DNA from: JBOGCH01 sp051656645
GTDB taxonomy: Bacteria; Bacteroidota; Bacteroidia; Bacteroidales; Marinifilaceae
Reading direction: 5' to 3'
Assembly (NCBI GenBank): GCA_051656645.1
Contig: JBOGCH010000022.1
Coordinates: 41,451 to 105,450, forward strand
Length of the DNA: 64,000 nt
Positions 1 to 9,795 of the stretch are shown here, piece after piece; positions within the stretch are counted from its first letter, which is position 1, and every line of letters starts with the position of its first letter. The notes beneath the pieces were generated by a model that was not told the DNA's origin, ran no database searches, and saw nothing but the letters and a program-made list of their open reading frames with translations. The position numbers and the translations under genes are program-made.

Positions 1-1071
1 TTGGCACATTACAAGGTTACCTACATAAGTTGCAATAGGCTCATTCCATATCTCTGCATGAGGTAAAACCCAAGAGTGCACTGCCTCATGTGTTACAAAC
101 TCAATCATTGAATCCTCTTTTTCTGGGAATCCGCCCCACCACACAGCTAAAGCAATAACCTCACCTGATGAGTATCCACCACCATCTGTTGGGATAAGTA
201 CAATTTTAGAACCCATTCCGTCAGACAAAGGTACACCCATTGTTTTTTCAATTACAGGCATACAACGCTTTGAAATATCAAACATGGCTTCACCACAAGG
301 TGCCAAATAATCATTGAACGACACGTTTAACCCATCGCGCGTAATGTTATTTTCAACCTTCTCAATATACTCGGTTTTAAACTCTTTATTAGGATCCACT
401 TGCTTTCCTGCAGCCACTTTTGCCCACAATTGTGTCCACATTGCATGGTTAATCGTATCTGTAGCACTATCCGGATTATCTCCTAATAAACCTTTAGATC
501 CAACCAATACAGTTCCTTTATTTACTTTTCTATAAGCCAACATCGGGTTTCCTGCATTATCTTCAACAACGACATTCCATTTTTTAGGCTCGTCAAGTTT
601 TAAGTAACAACCATACCCTTTTGTAGCCACTTCGCCATTGGCAAATTCTAAACCTTTTAGCGGACGTTCAAAACCCTTTACAAACGAAGCGCCATAAGTT
701 GAAACAAGTTTATTTTGCTCAACGGAGTTTCCACTACTCAACATCATCACACCACCGCCTTGTTTTAAAAACTCGTTAATAGCTGCAAAATCCTTCTCCA
801 CGTAAGGTAAACGATCCTCCCCATTGAATAAAAACAGAAGATTGGCATTACTCAAATCGCTATTATATATACAGCTCCAACTTTTTACATATTTCTCATT
901 CTCGTTTTTCATGTATTGGCGAGGAAATCCCCAGTCCATATGAAAATCATAAAAGTGAGACACATTATTAACAGCATTAATATGAGATGCTGTTCCATTG
1001 TTTTGTGTATCACATCCCGTTGCCATAAAGGACAAAGATGCTAATGTAAATGCATAACTAAGTAGTTTCAT
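1..1071 (-). CDS. Lipoprotein zinc metalloprotease, C-terminus cut by window edge
   Basis: This reading frame starts at an ATG (1069-1071) and runs off the left edge still open, giving 357 codons. The N-terminus is a lipoprotein signal ending at FMATGC, so the product is probably an envelope lipoprotein. A stretch rich in small residues and Gly (around residues 80-170) precedes a zinc-protease motif HEAVH at about residues 328-332. Glu and Asn residues follow in a WNEPIATY segment that could supply the third metal ligand (Glu), as in gluzincins. I do not recognise the exact family. M60-like or another gluzincin is possible, but the C-terminal third is missing. It is transcribed away from the kinase gene to its right, across an intergenic region that holds an 11-bp repeat palindrome. 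Confidence 0.75.
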   Translation of the reverse strand, partial: MKLLSYAFTLASLSFMATGCDTQNNGTASHINAVNNVSHFYDFHMDWGFPRQYMKNENEKYVKSWSCIYNSDLSNANLLFLFNGEDRLPYVEKDFAAINEFLKQGGGVMMLSSGNSVEQNKLVSTYGASFVKGFERPLKGLEFANGEVATKGYGCYLKLDEPKKWNVVVEDNAGNPMLAYRKVNKGTVLVGSKGLLGDNPDSATDTINHAMWTQLWAKVAAGKQVDPNKEFKTEYIEKVENNITRDGLNVSFNDYLAPCGEAMFDISKRCMPVIEKTMGVPLSDGMGSKIVLIPTDGGGYSSGEVIALAVWWGGFPEKEDSMIEFVTHEAVHSWVLPHAEIWNEPIATYVGNLVMCQ

Positions 1072-1208
1072 AATTTATTAAAATTGGTGATTGAAAGCAC
1101 AATGATAGCGTTTTTTTATATAAAGTCACAATACATAACAAAAATTTTTCTCTTTCCACGCCAAATAATCTCCTCATTACAACTCTACTCCCTTCTCACC
1201 CTCTCCGT

Positions 1209-1318
1209 ATTTCATTCAGGTTTCATTCAGCTTTCATTCAGGTTTCATTCAGGTTTGGGGGGCGATACCTGAATGAAACCTGAATAAAACCTGAATGAAA
1301 CCACAATGAAACCTGAAT
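1209..1318. repeat. Palindrome of tandem 11-bp units (locus A)
   Basis: Four consecutive 11-bp units of consensus GTTTCATTCAG (starting at 1209, 1220, 1231 and 1242) are followed by a 16-nt G-rich spacer, and then by four units of the reverse complement CTGAATGAAAC (starting at 1269, 1280, 1291 and 1302) and a partial fifth. The two arms can fold into a long imperfect hairpin. The same architecture, with a different core sequence, recurs at 14871-14980 and 45745-45866. There are no unique spacers between units, so it is not a CRISPR array. Confidence 0.9.
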
Positions 1319-1635
1319 TAGATGTGGAAAAGATGTAGAATAAGTTAGGGATTAAATAGAGGGGGACAACTATCTTTAGTTAAAAAGAAAAACACATGCA
1401 ATGCGGATCCACATGAATAGTTTGAAATAAATAGTAACGTTTTTCATACTACCCCTAAGCGCAAATAGTCAAATTATTAAAAACTAAGTTTAAACATCTC
1501 ATTAAGTTTTACCTAAAAAATATCAAACTACTGTTTTAAATTAATTTCTTCAATCAAAATACCAAAACACATAGATAATGAGAATATTAACTTAGCATTC
1601 CACTAATTTCACGTGGCTTTTAAAGTATTTTTTCA

Positions 1636-1643
1636 TATATTTG
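1636..1643 (+). promoter_or_regulatory. Bacteroidota -7 element for the kinase gene
   Basis: TATATTTG matches the TAnnTTTG primary sigma factor -7 consensus of this phylum and lies 25 bp before the kinase ATG. No clear TTTG -33 box is visible at the expected spacing. Confidence 0.5.
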
Positions 1644-1667
1644 TATTCTAACAAAACTTAACTACGA

Positions 1668-3191
1668 ATGACATTTAATCCAATTTCTGTCGATTTCCAA
1701 TATCAATGCAAAATGGGATTTTGGTCCATTGACAGTGAGTCTAAACAAATTATTCTATCTGAGTATCTTACAGATACACTAAATTTGCGCGTAAATAGGA
1801 TTTGTTATGCGGATTTTTTAAAAATGCTTGCCGTAAACATACGCCCTTTGTTTGTTGAATATTTCAAGAATGAAAAGGACTATACGTATATTGACACAGT
1901 AATATCCGTTTTTTGTGATAACAATGAGTTCGTCCTCCGCATTTTGAAAAACCAGGATGTAAACGCAACTGTAATCTGCGGCACTGCACACTTACTAAAT
2001 AAAGAGGTTAAAACAAGGTACCGTCAATTTGGCGATTCCACATACAATTCCAAACTTCTACTTTCAAAGCTTTATGAACACAATGACAAAACTATTTCGC
2101 ACTTAGTAAACTCATTGTGTAGCTTTAACCAAATAGGTATTCTTGTTTATAATATCACTTACAATGAGCATTATAGTAATAGTCAGTGGAGAATAAATAA
2201 CAATATAGAGCAATTAGATTGGTCACAAGGAATACAGCAAAAGTTTAAATCGCTTCACCCGGAGGATAGTAGTGAACTGCATTCACTTATGGATAAACTT
2301 TACACAGGCGTCATATCTAATTTTACTTACGAATACAGAATAGTTACGGGAAATTATGACCCGCGCAGTTATAAATGGATACGTTCCCATTTTTATAGTG
2401 ACATTTTAGACAATAACGAACATATTATTATTGAATTTAATATTGATATTACCCATCTTAAGGATCATGACGATCAACTAGCAAGAATTGAGAAGAAAGC
2501 AATGGAGGTTGATAAGATGAAGAGTCATTTCATTGCCAACATTAGCCATGAAATAAGAACTCCTTTAAATGTAATTATCGGATTATCCGATGTTATTTGC
2601 GACACAGAAACACAACGAGAAAGAGATGAGTATTTGCGTCTTATAAAAAAGAGCAATCAACAGCTTTTGGGATTAGTGGATGATATTATCCGGGTTTCTC
2701 AAATTGAAACTGAACAATTTAGAGTACATTCATCATACTTTAACTTAGTCTCCCTCATTGAAGAAATTATTAATAGAGTTTCAATGCGAGTACCGGAAGA
2801 TATTAAGTTTCAATTTAATCCATCGGACAAAGATTGTGTTATTTACCAAGACAAGGATAAACTCTCTACTATATTGGTTAACCTAATTACAAATGCAACC
2901 AAATTCACAGAAAAAGGAAGCATTACTCTTAAATATAAATTATTCAATAATTCACTACGTATAAGCGTTGATGATACGGGTATAGGTATGACACATGACC
3001 AGATGCAAGTTATTTTTAACCGATTCGTCAAATTGAATGGTTTTTCTCCTGGAAGCGGACTAGGATTATATATATGCAAGCAACTGGTTCGAAAAATGGG
3101 AGGCGATATTGGAGTCCGTTCAACCATTGGTGTTGGATCTACATTTTGGTTCCGTATTCCACTAATCCCTGCCGTAGCCACTGTGGTGTAA
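1668..3191 (+). CDS. PAS-like sensor histidine kinase
   Basis: This 507-residue protein has no signal peptide or obvious membrane segment, so it is probably a cytoplasmic sensor. Residues 1-270 form a sensor region; its second part ends in a PAC-like segment (residues about 205-265). A HisKA domain follows, with the phospho-acceptor His294 in SHEIRTPL. The HATPase domain then shows the N box (NLITNATKF), the G1 box (DDTGIGM), the F region and the G2 box GSGLGLYICKQ. There is no receiver domain, and no response regulator gene is next to it, so the partner and the signal are unknown. The gene stands alone between a repeat-containing intergenic region and a shared terminator. Confidence 0.9.
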   Translation: MTFNPISVDFQYQCKMGFWSIDSESKQIILSEYLTDTLNLRVNRICYADFLKMLAVNIRPLFVEYFKNEKDYTYIDTVISVFCDNNEFVLRILKNQDVNATVICGTAHLLNKEVKTRYRQFGDSTYNSKLLLSKLYEHNDKTISHLVNSLCSFNQIGILVYNITYNEHYSNSQWRINNNIEQLDWSQGIQQKFKSLHPEDSSELHSLMDKLYTGVISNFTYEYRIVTGNYDPRSYKWIRSHFYSDILDNNEHIIIEFNIDITHLKDHDDQLARIEKKAMEVDKMKSHFIANISHEIRTPLNVIIGLSDVICDTETQRERDEYLRLIKKSNQQLLGLVDDIIRVSQIETEQFRVHSSYFNLVSLIEEIINRVSMRVPEDIKFQFNPSDKDCVIYQDKDKLSTILVNLITNATKFTEKGSITLKYKLFNNSLRISVDDTGIGMTHDQMQVIFNRFVKLNGFSPGSGLGLYICKQLVRKMGGDIGVRSTIGVGSTFWFRIPLIPAVATVV

Positions 3192-3217
3192 ACTGAAGGT
3201 ATTTTTACTTTAATAAT

Positions 3218-3258
3218 AAAGCGAGTGTATACTTCCATTAGGAAATTACACTCGCTTT
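3218..3258. terminator. Bidirectional terminator between convergent genes
   Basis: A 12-bp stem (AAAGCGAGTGTA with its complement at 3247-3258) lies between the converging kinase and thioredoxin genes. A and T stretches flank it on the outside, so it can serve both strands. Confidence 0.75.
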
Positions 3259-3284
3259 ACCATTCACTATACCAAGAGTTACTA

Positions 3285-4160
3285 CTACTGTAATAAGGTC
3301 TCAAATACTTTAGTCGTTGCCGGATCAGAAGGTCTTGTCATTCCAACATTTACAATTTTTCCTTGTGGATCAACTAGTACAAAATAAGGAATTCCTCGAA
3401 TACCAAATGCATCCATAAGCGCTCTGTCATCGCGAACATTTAACTGTATACCTCCCAATTGTTCTTTCTGAACCATATCTTTCCATTTTGTAAGATCTTT
3501 ATCGCACGAAATACTTACAAATTCAATGTTTTTTCCGTGGAACTTCTCTTCCAATTTCTTTAAATGAGGAATTTCAGCACAACACGGTCCACACCATGTT
3601 GCCCAAAAATCTATATATAAATATTTCCCCTTTAACGACTCGAGCGATACACTTTCCTCATTTTGGTTTTTATAGGTAGCATTTGGTAGCAATTCACCGG
3701 CTGTAAGTTTCTTTGTAGTTTTCTGATTCACCTTCGTTGGATTTGTTACCGTTAACGCTTCCTTTCCAAGGCTCAATAACTGATCGGCATTTGGAGCTCC
3801 AAGTTTTTGTAATAGGATGTCACCTCCAGGTGTAAGGAAAAATAATGTAGGATATCCTTTAATTGTGTATACTGTTGCAAGTGCCTTACCAGCTTCCGTA
3901 TCCATATCCATTGCTACGTTAATGTAGTTTTTATTAAAAAACTCGCCCACTTCCTTTTGTGGAAATACTTTTTCCTTAAGCATTTTACATGGTCCACACC
4001 ATGTGGTATAACAATCCAAGAAAATAGGTTTATTCTCCTTCTTAGCAAGTTCTAACACCTCATTCCAGTTTTTTGTTGTAAACTGAATACCATCCTGCGC
4101 AATGGCTTGTGTTGTAAACGTTAAGATACAAACAAGCGCTGCAAAAATCTGTTTTAACAT
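3285..4160 (-). CDS. Periplasmic protein with two thioredoxin domains
   Basis: This 291-residue protein starts with a cleavable signal peptide ending near AIAQ. It carries two complete thioredoxin folds. The first (residues about 25-135) resembles thioredoxin_7/DsbD-gamma domains, with WCGPC at Cys55/Cys58. The second (about 155-290) resembles the TlpA/ResA family, with WCGPC at Cys190/Cys193, followed by an extra Cys194. Both have the cis-Pro segment (GYPT and GIPY). It is likely a periplasmic disulfide reductase. The tandem arrangement could pass electrons from one domain to the other, which is my inference. It is a single-gene transcript with a terminator shared with the kinase. Confidence 0.88.
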   Translation of the reverse strand: MLKQIFAALVCILTFTTQAIAQDGIQFTTKNWNEVLELAKKENKPIFLDCYTTWCGPCKMLKEKVFPQKEVGEFFNKNYINVAMDMDTEAGKALATVYTIKGYPTLFFLTPGGDILLQKLGAPNADQLLSLGKEALTVTNPTKVNQKTTKKLTAGELLPNATYKNQNEESVSLESLKGKYLYIDFWATWCGPCCAEIPHLKKLEEKFHGKNIEFVSISCDKDLTKWKDMVQKEQLGGIQLNVRDDRALMDAFGIRGIPYFVLVDPQGKIVNVGMTRPSDPATTKVFETLLQ

Positions 4161-4333
4161 GTCTATCGTGTTAATGGGTTAATATTATGACTGCATATTA
4201 CACAAGTTTGCTGACATAGAAAAGTAAAACACCAATATTAGTATTTTTTTATATCTTATGTTTACATACTTATAACGTCAGTATTCACTGTTTATTGTAT
4301 GGTAAAGCCTATGTAAAAGCTTATCACAACGAA

Positions 4334-4378
4334 AAACGCATCCAATTGCTTCTTTTTGTAGAAGGAATGAATGCGTTT
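4334..4378 (-). terminator. Terminator of the AsmA-like gene
   Basis: Outer stem AAAACGCAT/ATGCGTTT with a further inner pairing (GCTTC with GAAG). It lies 20 bp past the stop codon on the minus strand. Confidence 0.6.
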
Positions 4379-4397
4379 CGTATATACTTGTTACGTT

Positions 4398-7300
4398 TTA
4401 CTGCGGCGTATGCGTAACTTGATTTAGCTTTTGTTTTATTTGTTGTTGTACATTAAGCTTAGTACTATCAACATTGCCTTTACGAGAAGGAATAAACATA
4501 TCCTTGTACTTCGCTTTAGTTATGCGGAACTTCATTTTATCCATCGTCCCGTATACATCCACTCCGGCACGGAATGGTAAAGGCGATTTAAGTATCGAGA
4601 TGTGGTAATTAAAACTCATATCAATATTGTGTTTGCCACCCACTGCTGCTTGGTACCTATCAATTTCCACCAAGAATGGAAATACCTCAACCGTTCCATT
4701 TTTAATAGCCATACTCACTGAAATACTATCAATACTATTCTTTTGTTTATTCTTAAACATCAGCATCTTAGAAATCTCTGAGAAAGTTTCACCATCCATC
4801 AGTACCAAATCATGTCCATCCATATAGGCAGCGCCGCGCAATGTAGGCAAAACAACGTTCATTGTAGAGTCAATATAGGCCTCACCCGCCATTTGAAAGT
4901 TTACAACACCTTCAAAAGATTGGAGCATTGGGAACAGTGTATCCAAGGCTGGGACCAAATGCACTAAACTATCAATACGTATATCATACATATTCATTGA
5001 AAAACCTGTATAAGCCTCCTTAGAAGTCGATGCTCTATAAAGCAGTGTGGTTTCCATATTTGCTGCAGATGAACGCATCTTTAAGTTGGATAGTTCAATG
5101 GATTGATTTTTCATTACAACTTCTCCATGAATAGAATCCATATACAATTTTCCAAAAACGGCCTGTTTTATATCCGTTTGGAATGTAAAGTCAATACGTG
5201 GAGGAACCACAAATAATGTACTTACACTATCGTAGGCAAGTGTGTCTGTAAGTGTCGAAAACACTTCCGCATTTTCATTTAATGCCAGTTTATTTTGTTC
5301 CTTTCCTTGCTCTACTTGACGTCTAAACTCTTCACCTACCCCCATTGCATGGATTATCTGGTTACAATTCAACATGTCGGATGTTATGCGAAAATCTGCA
5401 TTTAATGTTCCATCATTATACATCCAATTGGCAAGATCACGAACTGAACCTGTAAGACACAAATCCGAATCGCCAACACTTACAGTTGCCGAATCCAATT
5501 GAATAGTGTTATGAGCCAGCGTTAAACTTGTTCCCGGCATTCGCATCACCAACGGGAAGAAAGGTGTAAATGCCTCCATATTGCTTATTTGCAATTTACC
5601 ATTGCTACGCCAACTCTTGTTATCCTTAGTTTGCCTTTCAAGTGCCACATTAACGGACGCATACTCAATATTCATCATATTGGCTAAAAGTTGCGAGCGG
5701 AAACGAAGTATTGAACCGTTTAGAGTTAATACAGGCATTGTAGCATTTTTAGGCGATGGAGCCAAGCGAGCCTCTCCCGTTATTTTATCAACGCCCAATA
5801 ATAAGGTATCTTTGACTATTATTTCACTCTTACCTAATTGCACATGCGTGTTTACAGTGGCAATATTATTTGTGTCCTTTAGTGGCGTTGTTGACAATTT
5901 AACAAACGTCGTATCCATTACAAGCGTTAATCTATCCTTATAACGGATATTCAATCCGGAGAAACCTACTATACCGTTTAGCAAATCACGTCCTTGCGCC
6001 ACCTTTGTATTCTTTTGATTTCCGGCAAAGCTTATCCCGGCATTTGCCCATTTAATCATCACATCCTCTTGTGGAATGTAAAGCTCAATATCCTTCACTC
6101 CCATTGAGCCATTGGCTTTAATCATACCATAGTTACTGTTGTAAATATCCTTCAGAGTGGCTTCAGCCTTTAAATCGGCAACCATAGATCCTTTACATAC
6201 AATACTATCTTGCAATGGAAAAATTTGCGTCAATTCGGTTAAATTGATATTACCCTTAATAGAACTCTTTAAGTAGGGTTTATTAAGCACATCGTCAACA
6301 TTAAGAAGTACACTTAAAGAAGTTGCTCCTCCCTTAAAAATAAATTCAGAGACTGAGATATTAGAAGGTTGCTGCCTATTCATATCCACAAAAGCATGCG
6401 CCTTAACATCCAATTTCTCTACCTGAACTGGCATCTTATCATAAGCAATTTGACCATTCTCTATTGACAAATCTGCCGTAATAATTGGAAATTTACCTTC
6501 TCCATACACGCCATTAATGTTACCCTGCAAGAGCACCATTCCTTTTACATCCACCTTATGCTCTTTGCTTAAAATAGATGGAGGAACAAGTTCCAGAATC
6601 TTATGTAAAGATGGTATGTCAATACCATAACGCAAATTCACGTCCACCGCCTTATTATCCATTATACCGCGCAAGGTCCCACCGGCGCCCATACGTATTC
6701 CGTTAACATCAAAAACAGCTTTATTTAATTTCACCTCGTTGCTATCTCGGTTTACATTAACATCACTTTGTATTCCAAAGCGTAAGCGTTTAACTAGTAA
6801 TTCTCCATTTTGCCAAATGAGAATATTCTCCGCATTAAAATCCAATCCTAAACGTGCCTGTTTATCAAACAATGCCCCATTTAAAGCCAAATTCATATCT
6901 TTAAAATCGGTATATAAATCAGTCGATCGGTCATCAAATGTCACATTCCCCTTGTTAATTACTACATTATGTAACTCTAATTTAATTTCGCGCTCTTTCT
7001 TATGTTCAATATGCTCAAGCGTATCAACAATTATTTCCGTTTTTCCATGCGCATTAGTATCTAGCGGCACAATATCCCAGTTGGGTACGCCCAATGGGGA
7101 AACATAGGCATAGATTGTCGGATTATCAAGCGTAAATTCCTTAACAATAATACGCCCTATAATCAACTGTGGTAAATTAATTTTTGCCACACAATTTTCT
7201 ACCTGTAACAACGTGTCTTGTGGTTGCTTCAAGGTTGAATCAATGGGATTAATAACGGTTAATCCTTGAACCTTGACACCTAAATCGGGGAATGTTGAAA

Positions 7301-7487
7301 AGAATGTCAAATCCGCCAATCGGACATCTATTCTTGCTTCAACCAATTCATTCGCCTTTTTTACTATAAACGGCGTTATGCGCGTTGGTGTTAGTACCCA
7401 TCTAATAAGTATTAGTAATGCAATAATCACTGCAATTGTAACTACAAGATGTGTAAAAAACGACCACTTGATAATTCTTCTCAGCAT
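4398..7487 (-). CDS. AsmA-like envelope protein
   Basis: This 1029-residue protein has one N-terminal membrane segment (residues about 13-30) followed by a long, beta-rich periplasmic region. The opening after the membrane segment (FFSTFPDLGVKVQGL) and the closing segment (SPLPFRAGVDVYGTMDKMKFRITKAKYKD in outline) are typical of Bacteroidota AsmA/DUF748-type proteins. Larger members of this superfamily are thought to form grooves that carry lipid between the inner and outer membranes, and that role is inferred here. It starts 19 bp after the NamZ gene, so the two are probably cotranscribed. Confidence 0.8.
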   Translation of the reverse strand: MLRRIIKWSFFTHLVVTIAVIIALLILIRWVLTPTRITPFIVKKANELVEARIDVRLADLTFFSTFPDLGVKVQGLTVINPIDSTLKQPQDTLLQVENCVAKINLPQLIIGRIIVKEFTLDNPTIYAYVSPLGVPNWDIVPLDTNAHGKTEIIVDTLEHIEHKKEREIKLELHNVVINKGNVTFDDRSTDLYTDFKDMNLALNGALFDKQARLGLDFNAENILIWQNGELLVKRLRFGIQSDVNVNRDSNEVKLNKAVFDVNGIRMGAGGTLRGIMDNKAVDVNLRYGIDIPSLHKILELVPPSILSKEHKVDVKGMVLLQGNINGVYGEGKFPIITADLSIENGQIAYDKMPVQVEKLDVKAHAFVDMNRQQPSNISVSEFIFKGGATSLSVLLNVDDVLNKPYLKSSIKGNINLTELTQIFPLQDSIVCKGSMVADLKAEATLKDIYNSNYGMIKANGSMGVKDIELYIPQEDVMIKWANAGISFAGNQKNTKVAQGRDLLNGIVGFSGLNIRYKDRLTLVMDTTFVKLSTTPLKDTNNIATVNTHVQLGKSEIIVKDTLLLGVDKITGEARLAPSPKNATMPVLTLNGSILRFRSQLLANMMNIEYASVNVALERQTKDNKSWRSNGKLQISNMEAFTPFFPLVMRMPGTSLTLAHNTIQLDSATVSVGDSDLCLTGSVRDLANWMYNDGTLNADFRITSDMLNCNQIIHAMGVGEEFRRQVEQGKEQNKLALNENAEVFSTLTDTLAYDSVSTLFVVPPRIDFTFQTDIKQAVFGKLYMDSIHGEVVMKNQSIELSNLKMRSSAANMETTLLYRASTSKEAYTGFSMNMYDIRIDSLVHLVPALDTLFPMLQSFEGVVNFQMAGEAYIDSTMNVVLPTLRGAAYMDGHDLVLMDGETFSEISKMLMFKNKQKNSIDSISVSMAIKNGTVEVFPFLVEIDRYQAAVGGKHNIDMSFNYHISILKSPLPFRAGVDVYGTMDKMKFRITKAKYKDMFIPSRKGNVDSTKLNVQQQIKQKLNQVTHTPQ

Positions 7488-7506
7488 ATCTATAACTTTG
7501 TTGTTT

Positions 7507-8655
7507 TTACTGATACAACAAATACTTTGCTCGTATTTGCATAAAATTGTTTATCTCTTCTTGCCAATCAGCCCGGATATCACTCTCGCTCATTCCCTGC
7601 TCAATTTGTTGTCTTAGGCTTGAATTTCCCGCTAATTTATTAAAAAAAGAGGTGAAAAAGGGCAACTTACCTTTGTAATTCTTATACGCCTGTATTAACC
7701 ACTTAATCTCAATACGATTAGCTACTTTTATATCAGCATAATCATTTGTCAAATCCATCCCATAACACTCCTTATTCTCACATTTAGGCTGTTTACTCAT
7801 CCCCGGAATCGAAATTGGCGTAAATTTATATGGCATGTTTTTTAAATCCGGATGTCCAAACACAACAAAGGGTTTATACGTTCCACGCCCCTCACTCACA
7901 ACTGTTCCTTCAAATAAACATGTAGATGGATAAAGCGCAATTGCAATTGAGTCTGGCAAGTTAGGCGATGGCTTAACCGGTAAAACATATCCATCATTTC
8001 GCTTCCAATCACGGATCTGAATAACGGTTAGATTATTTTTTATTCCATTAGCTAACCATCCCTCACTATTTATCATATTAGCATATTCCCCAATGGTCAT
8101 ACCATACACTATGGGAACTTTATGCATTCCTACAAAAGAGCGTTGATTAGATTGTAACACCGGCCCATCCACATAGTGAGCATGAGGATTGGGTCTATCC
8201 ATAACAACAACAGGAATTCCGGCTTCTGCGCAAGCCTCCATTATGTAATGTAACGTAGAGATATAGGTATAAAATCGGACACCTACGTCTTGTATATCAA
8301 AAATCATTACCTCCACTCCCTTCAAATCCTCTAGTTGTGGTTTCTTCTTCTTGCCGTAAAGTGAAATTATAGGCAATCCTGTCCGTGCATCCTTACCATC
8401 CTTTATAGTCTCTCCAGCATCCGCATCACCTCTAAAACCATGCTCGGGGCAGTATAGCTTTGTTACATTAACACTTTTGGAAAGCAAAAAATCCACAGCA
8501 TGCATATTGTTTATCATCGAAGTGTGGTTAGCCACTACTCCAACTTTCTTATTATCAAGCAATGTTTTATAATCCTCCCAACATTCTATACCGGAGGTTT
8601 GGGCATAAATAACCGTTATCTGTAAAAAAGTTATAAGCAGGAAAAATCTTTTCAT
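7507..8655 (-). CDS. namZ: Exo-beta-N-acetylmuramidase, DUF1343 family
   Basis: This 382-residue protein has an N-terminal signal peptide cleaved near IYAQ. The conserved family blocks are visible: VGVVANHTS, CPEHGFRGDADAGE, SLYGKKKKP, DIQDVGVRFYTYISTL, MDRPNP, SPNLP, and YPSTCLFEGT with EGRGT. In Tannerella and relatives, NamZ (GH171) removes terminal N-acetylmuramic acid from peptidoglycan fragments, so a role in cell-wall turnover or recycling in the periplasm is likely. It leads a short operon with the AsmA-like gene. No other MurNAc-recycling gene is present nearby. Confidence 0.88.
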   Translation of the reverse strand: MKRFFLLITFLQITVIYAQTSGIECWEDYKTLLDNKKVGVVANHTSMINNMHAVDFLLSKSVNVTKLYCPEHGFRGDADAGETIKDGKDARTGLPIISLYGKKKKPQLEDLKGVEVMIFDIQDVGVRFYTYISTLHYIMEACAEAGIPVVVMDRPNPHAHYVDGPVLQSNQRSFVGMHKVPIVYGMTIGEYANMINSEGWLANGIKNNLTVIQIRDWKRNDGYVLPVKPSPNLPDSIAIALYPSTCLFEGTVVSEGRGTYKPFVVFGHPDLKNMPYKFTPISIPGMSKQPKCENKECYGMDLTNDYADIKVANRIEIKWLIQAYKNYKGKLPFFTSFFNKLAGNSSLRQQIEQGMSESDIRADWQEEINNFMQIRAKYLLYQ

Positions 8656-8702
8656 TAATGTTGTTTTTGCGTTTAATTACTTCTTTGCAAGTGTATAAAA
8701 AA

Positions 8703-8728
8703 AGGGTGGTAAATGCAATTACCACCCT
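8703..8728 (-). terminator. Terminator after DUF4837 gene
   Basis: A perfect 10-bp stem, AGGGTGGTAA and its complement, with a 6-nt loop. On the minus strand it is followed by a run of T (the A-tract at 8696-8703 on plus). Confidence 0.88.
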
Positions 8729-8754
8729 CATTCTTTTATATCTAGTTTAAATAA

Positions 8755-9780
8755 CTATTTTCCATTCTCGGCTGGAACCTCCTCGCCAATAATTCCCATT
8801 GTAAATAGAATTGCCTCTACCTGACGAATCATATTACGTTTACCAGATTCCGGTGCATAAATATACCCCATCATATAAATTATACGTCCGTGCTGCTGAT
8901 CCAATACAACATTTAATACATATGGGCCACCCATAAAGTCATTCTCTACCTCCCATAAGCCACGCATTAGTATCGCGTAATTCTCTCCATTATAGTTGTA
9001 GCTTTGTACGCTAGTCTGAGTTTTTGTATCCAATGCCATGTACGAATTCTTAGCTGGGCCCGGAATATATGCTTTCAACTCTTCGTTTACACGATCAAGA
9101 ATAACCTGATAATTAAGTTGCGACTGATCCGTATATTTCTCTTGAAAAAAGATAAGACCTTTACTATCCACTCTCGTTTCAGAAGAGATCCATACAAAAT
9201 TATTTGTATCCTTATTTATTCGGTATTGGTCCGGACAATTTAATACAAGATTATACTTGTTCTTAAACAGGTTAAATATCTTTGTACTAGAGCTCTTTTT
9301 ATACGCCGATGTCCATCGATCACGTTCTGCCTTCAGGAAAACTCCCATAATAACGCTCTTCTTCGCATTAAATATCTTATAGAAAGCTTCGGCATTCGGT
9401 GCGCGGAATTCAAAAACCTTTTGCGATTGAGACCACGGACTTTCACGATGTACGAATGATGCCGTATCAACTTTTGGAGTAATGTCCACCATAATTACAC
9501 TACGATGCGACTTAACATCACGCTTAAAGTTTGCAGGAGGCAGATTTATCAAATCAAACATAGGCTCCGGTTGTGGCAGTCCTATTTGCTCTTGTCCAAA
9601 ATATTGTTTTAGCGTATCACCAATGGGTCCATTCCATTGTTCACTGTGCATAATCACCAATATTTCATTCGCAGCACCGGTTACCGGAGGCAATACCGTT
9701 TTGTGCGAGCCTTCACCGCATGACACTAAACACATTGCAGCCATGCAAATCATTATCAGTTTCGAGTAAACTTGTTTCAT
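8755..9780 (-). CDS. DUF4837 family lipoprotein
   Basis: This 341-residue protein has a lipoprotein signal with the lipobox at LVSC (Cys21). The segment EILVIMHSEQWNGPIGD and the pattern that follows match the DUF4837 family, found almost only in Bacteroidota and of unknown function. It is the last gene of a run of three envelope genes (Ig-like lipoprotein, DUF3108 protein, this gene), with gaps of 77 and 15 bp, and a strong terminator follows. A shared outer-membrane or periplasmic role is inferred from that context only. Confidence 0.82.
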   Translation of the reverse strand: MKQVYSKLIMICMAAMCLVSCGEGSHKTVLPPVTGAANEILVIMHSEQWNGPIGDTLKQYFGQEQIGLPQPEPMFDLINLPPANFKRDVKSHRSVIMVDITPKVDTASFVHRESPWSQSQKVFEFRAPNAEAFYKIFNAKKSVIMGVFLKAERDRWTSAYKKSSSTKIFNLFKNKYNLVLNCPDQYRINKDTNNFVWISSETRVDSKGLIFFQEKYTDQSQLNYQVILDRVNEELKAYIPGPAKNSYMALDTKTQTSVQSYNYNGENYAILMRGLWEVENDFMGGPYVLNVVLDQQHGRIIYMMGYIYAPESGKRNMIRQVEAILFTMGIIGEEVPAENGK

Positions 9781-9795
9781 TTTATTATCGTTTTA

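Larger units (their letters stand above)
1072..1667. other. Divergent intergenic region with palindromic repeat
   Basis: About 600 bp lie between two divergently transcribed genes. The region holds the 11-bp-unit palindrome at 1209-1318 and a promoter element just before the kinase gene. I see no convincing coding sequence; the short open frame over the repeat is translated repeat DNA. Confidence 0.7.

Noticed and set aside
1209..1318. CRISPR array
   Set aside because: The units are contiguous 11-mers without unique spacers and the two halves are inverted, which is not the CRISPR layout. No cas gene is nearby.
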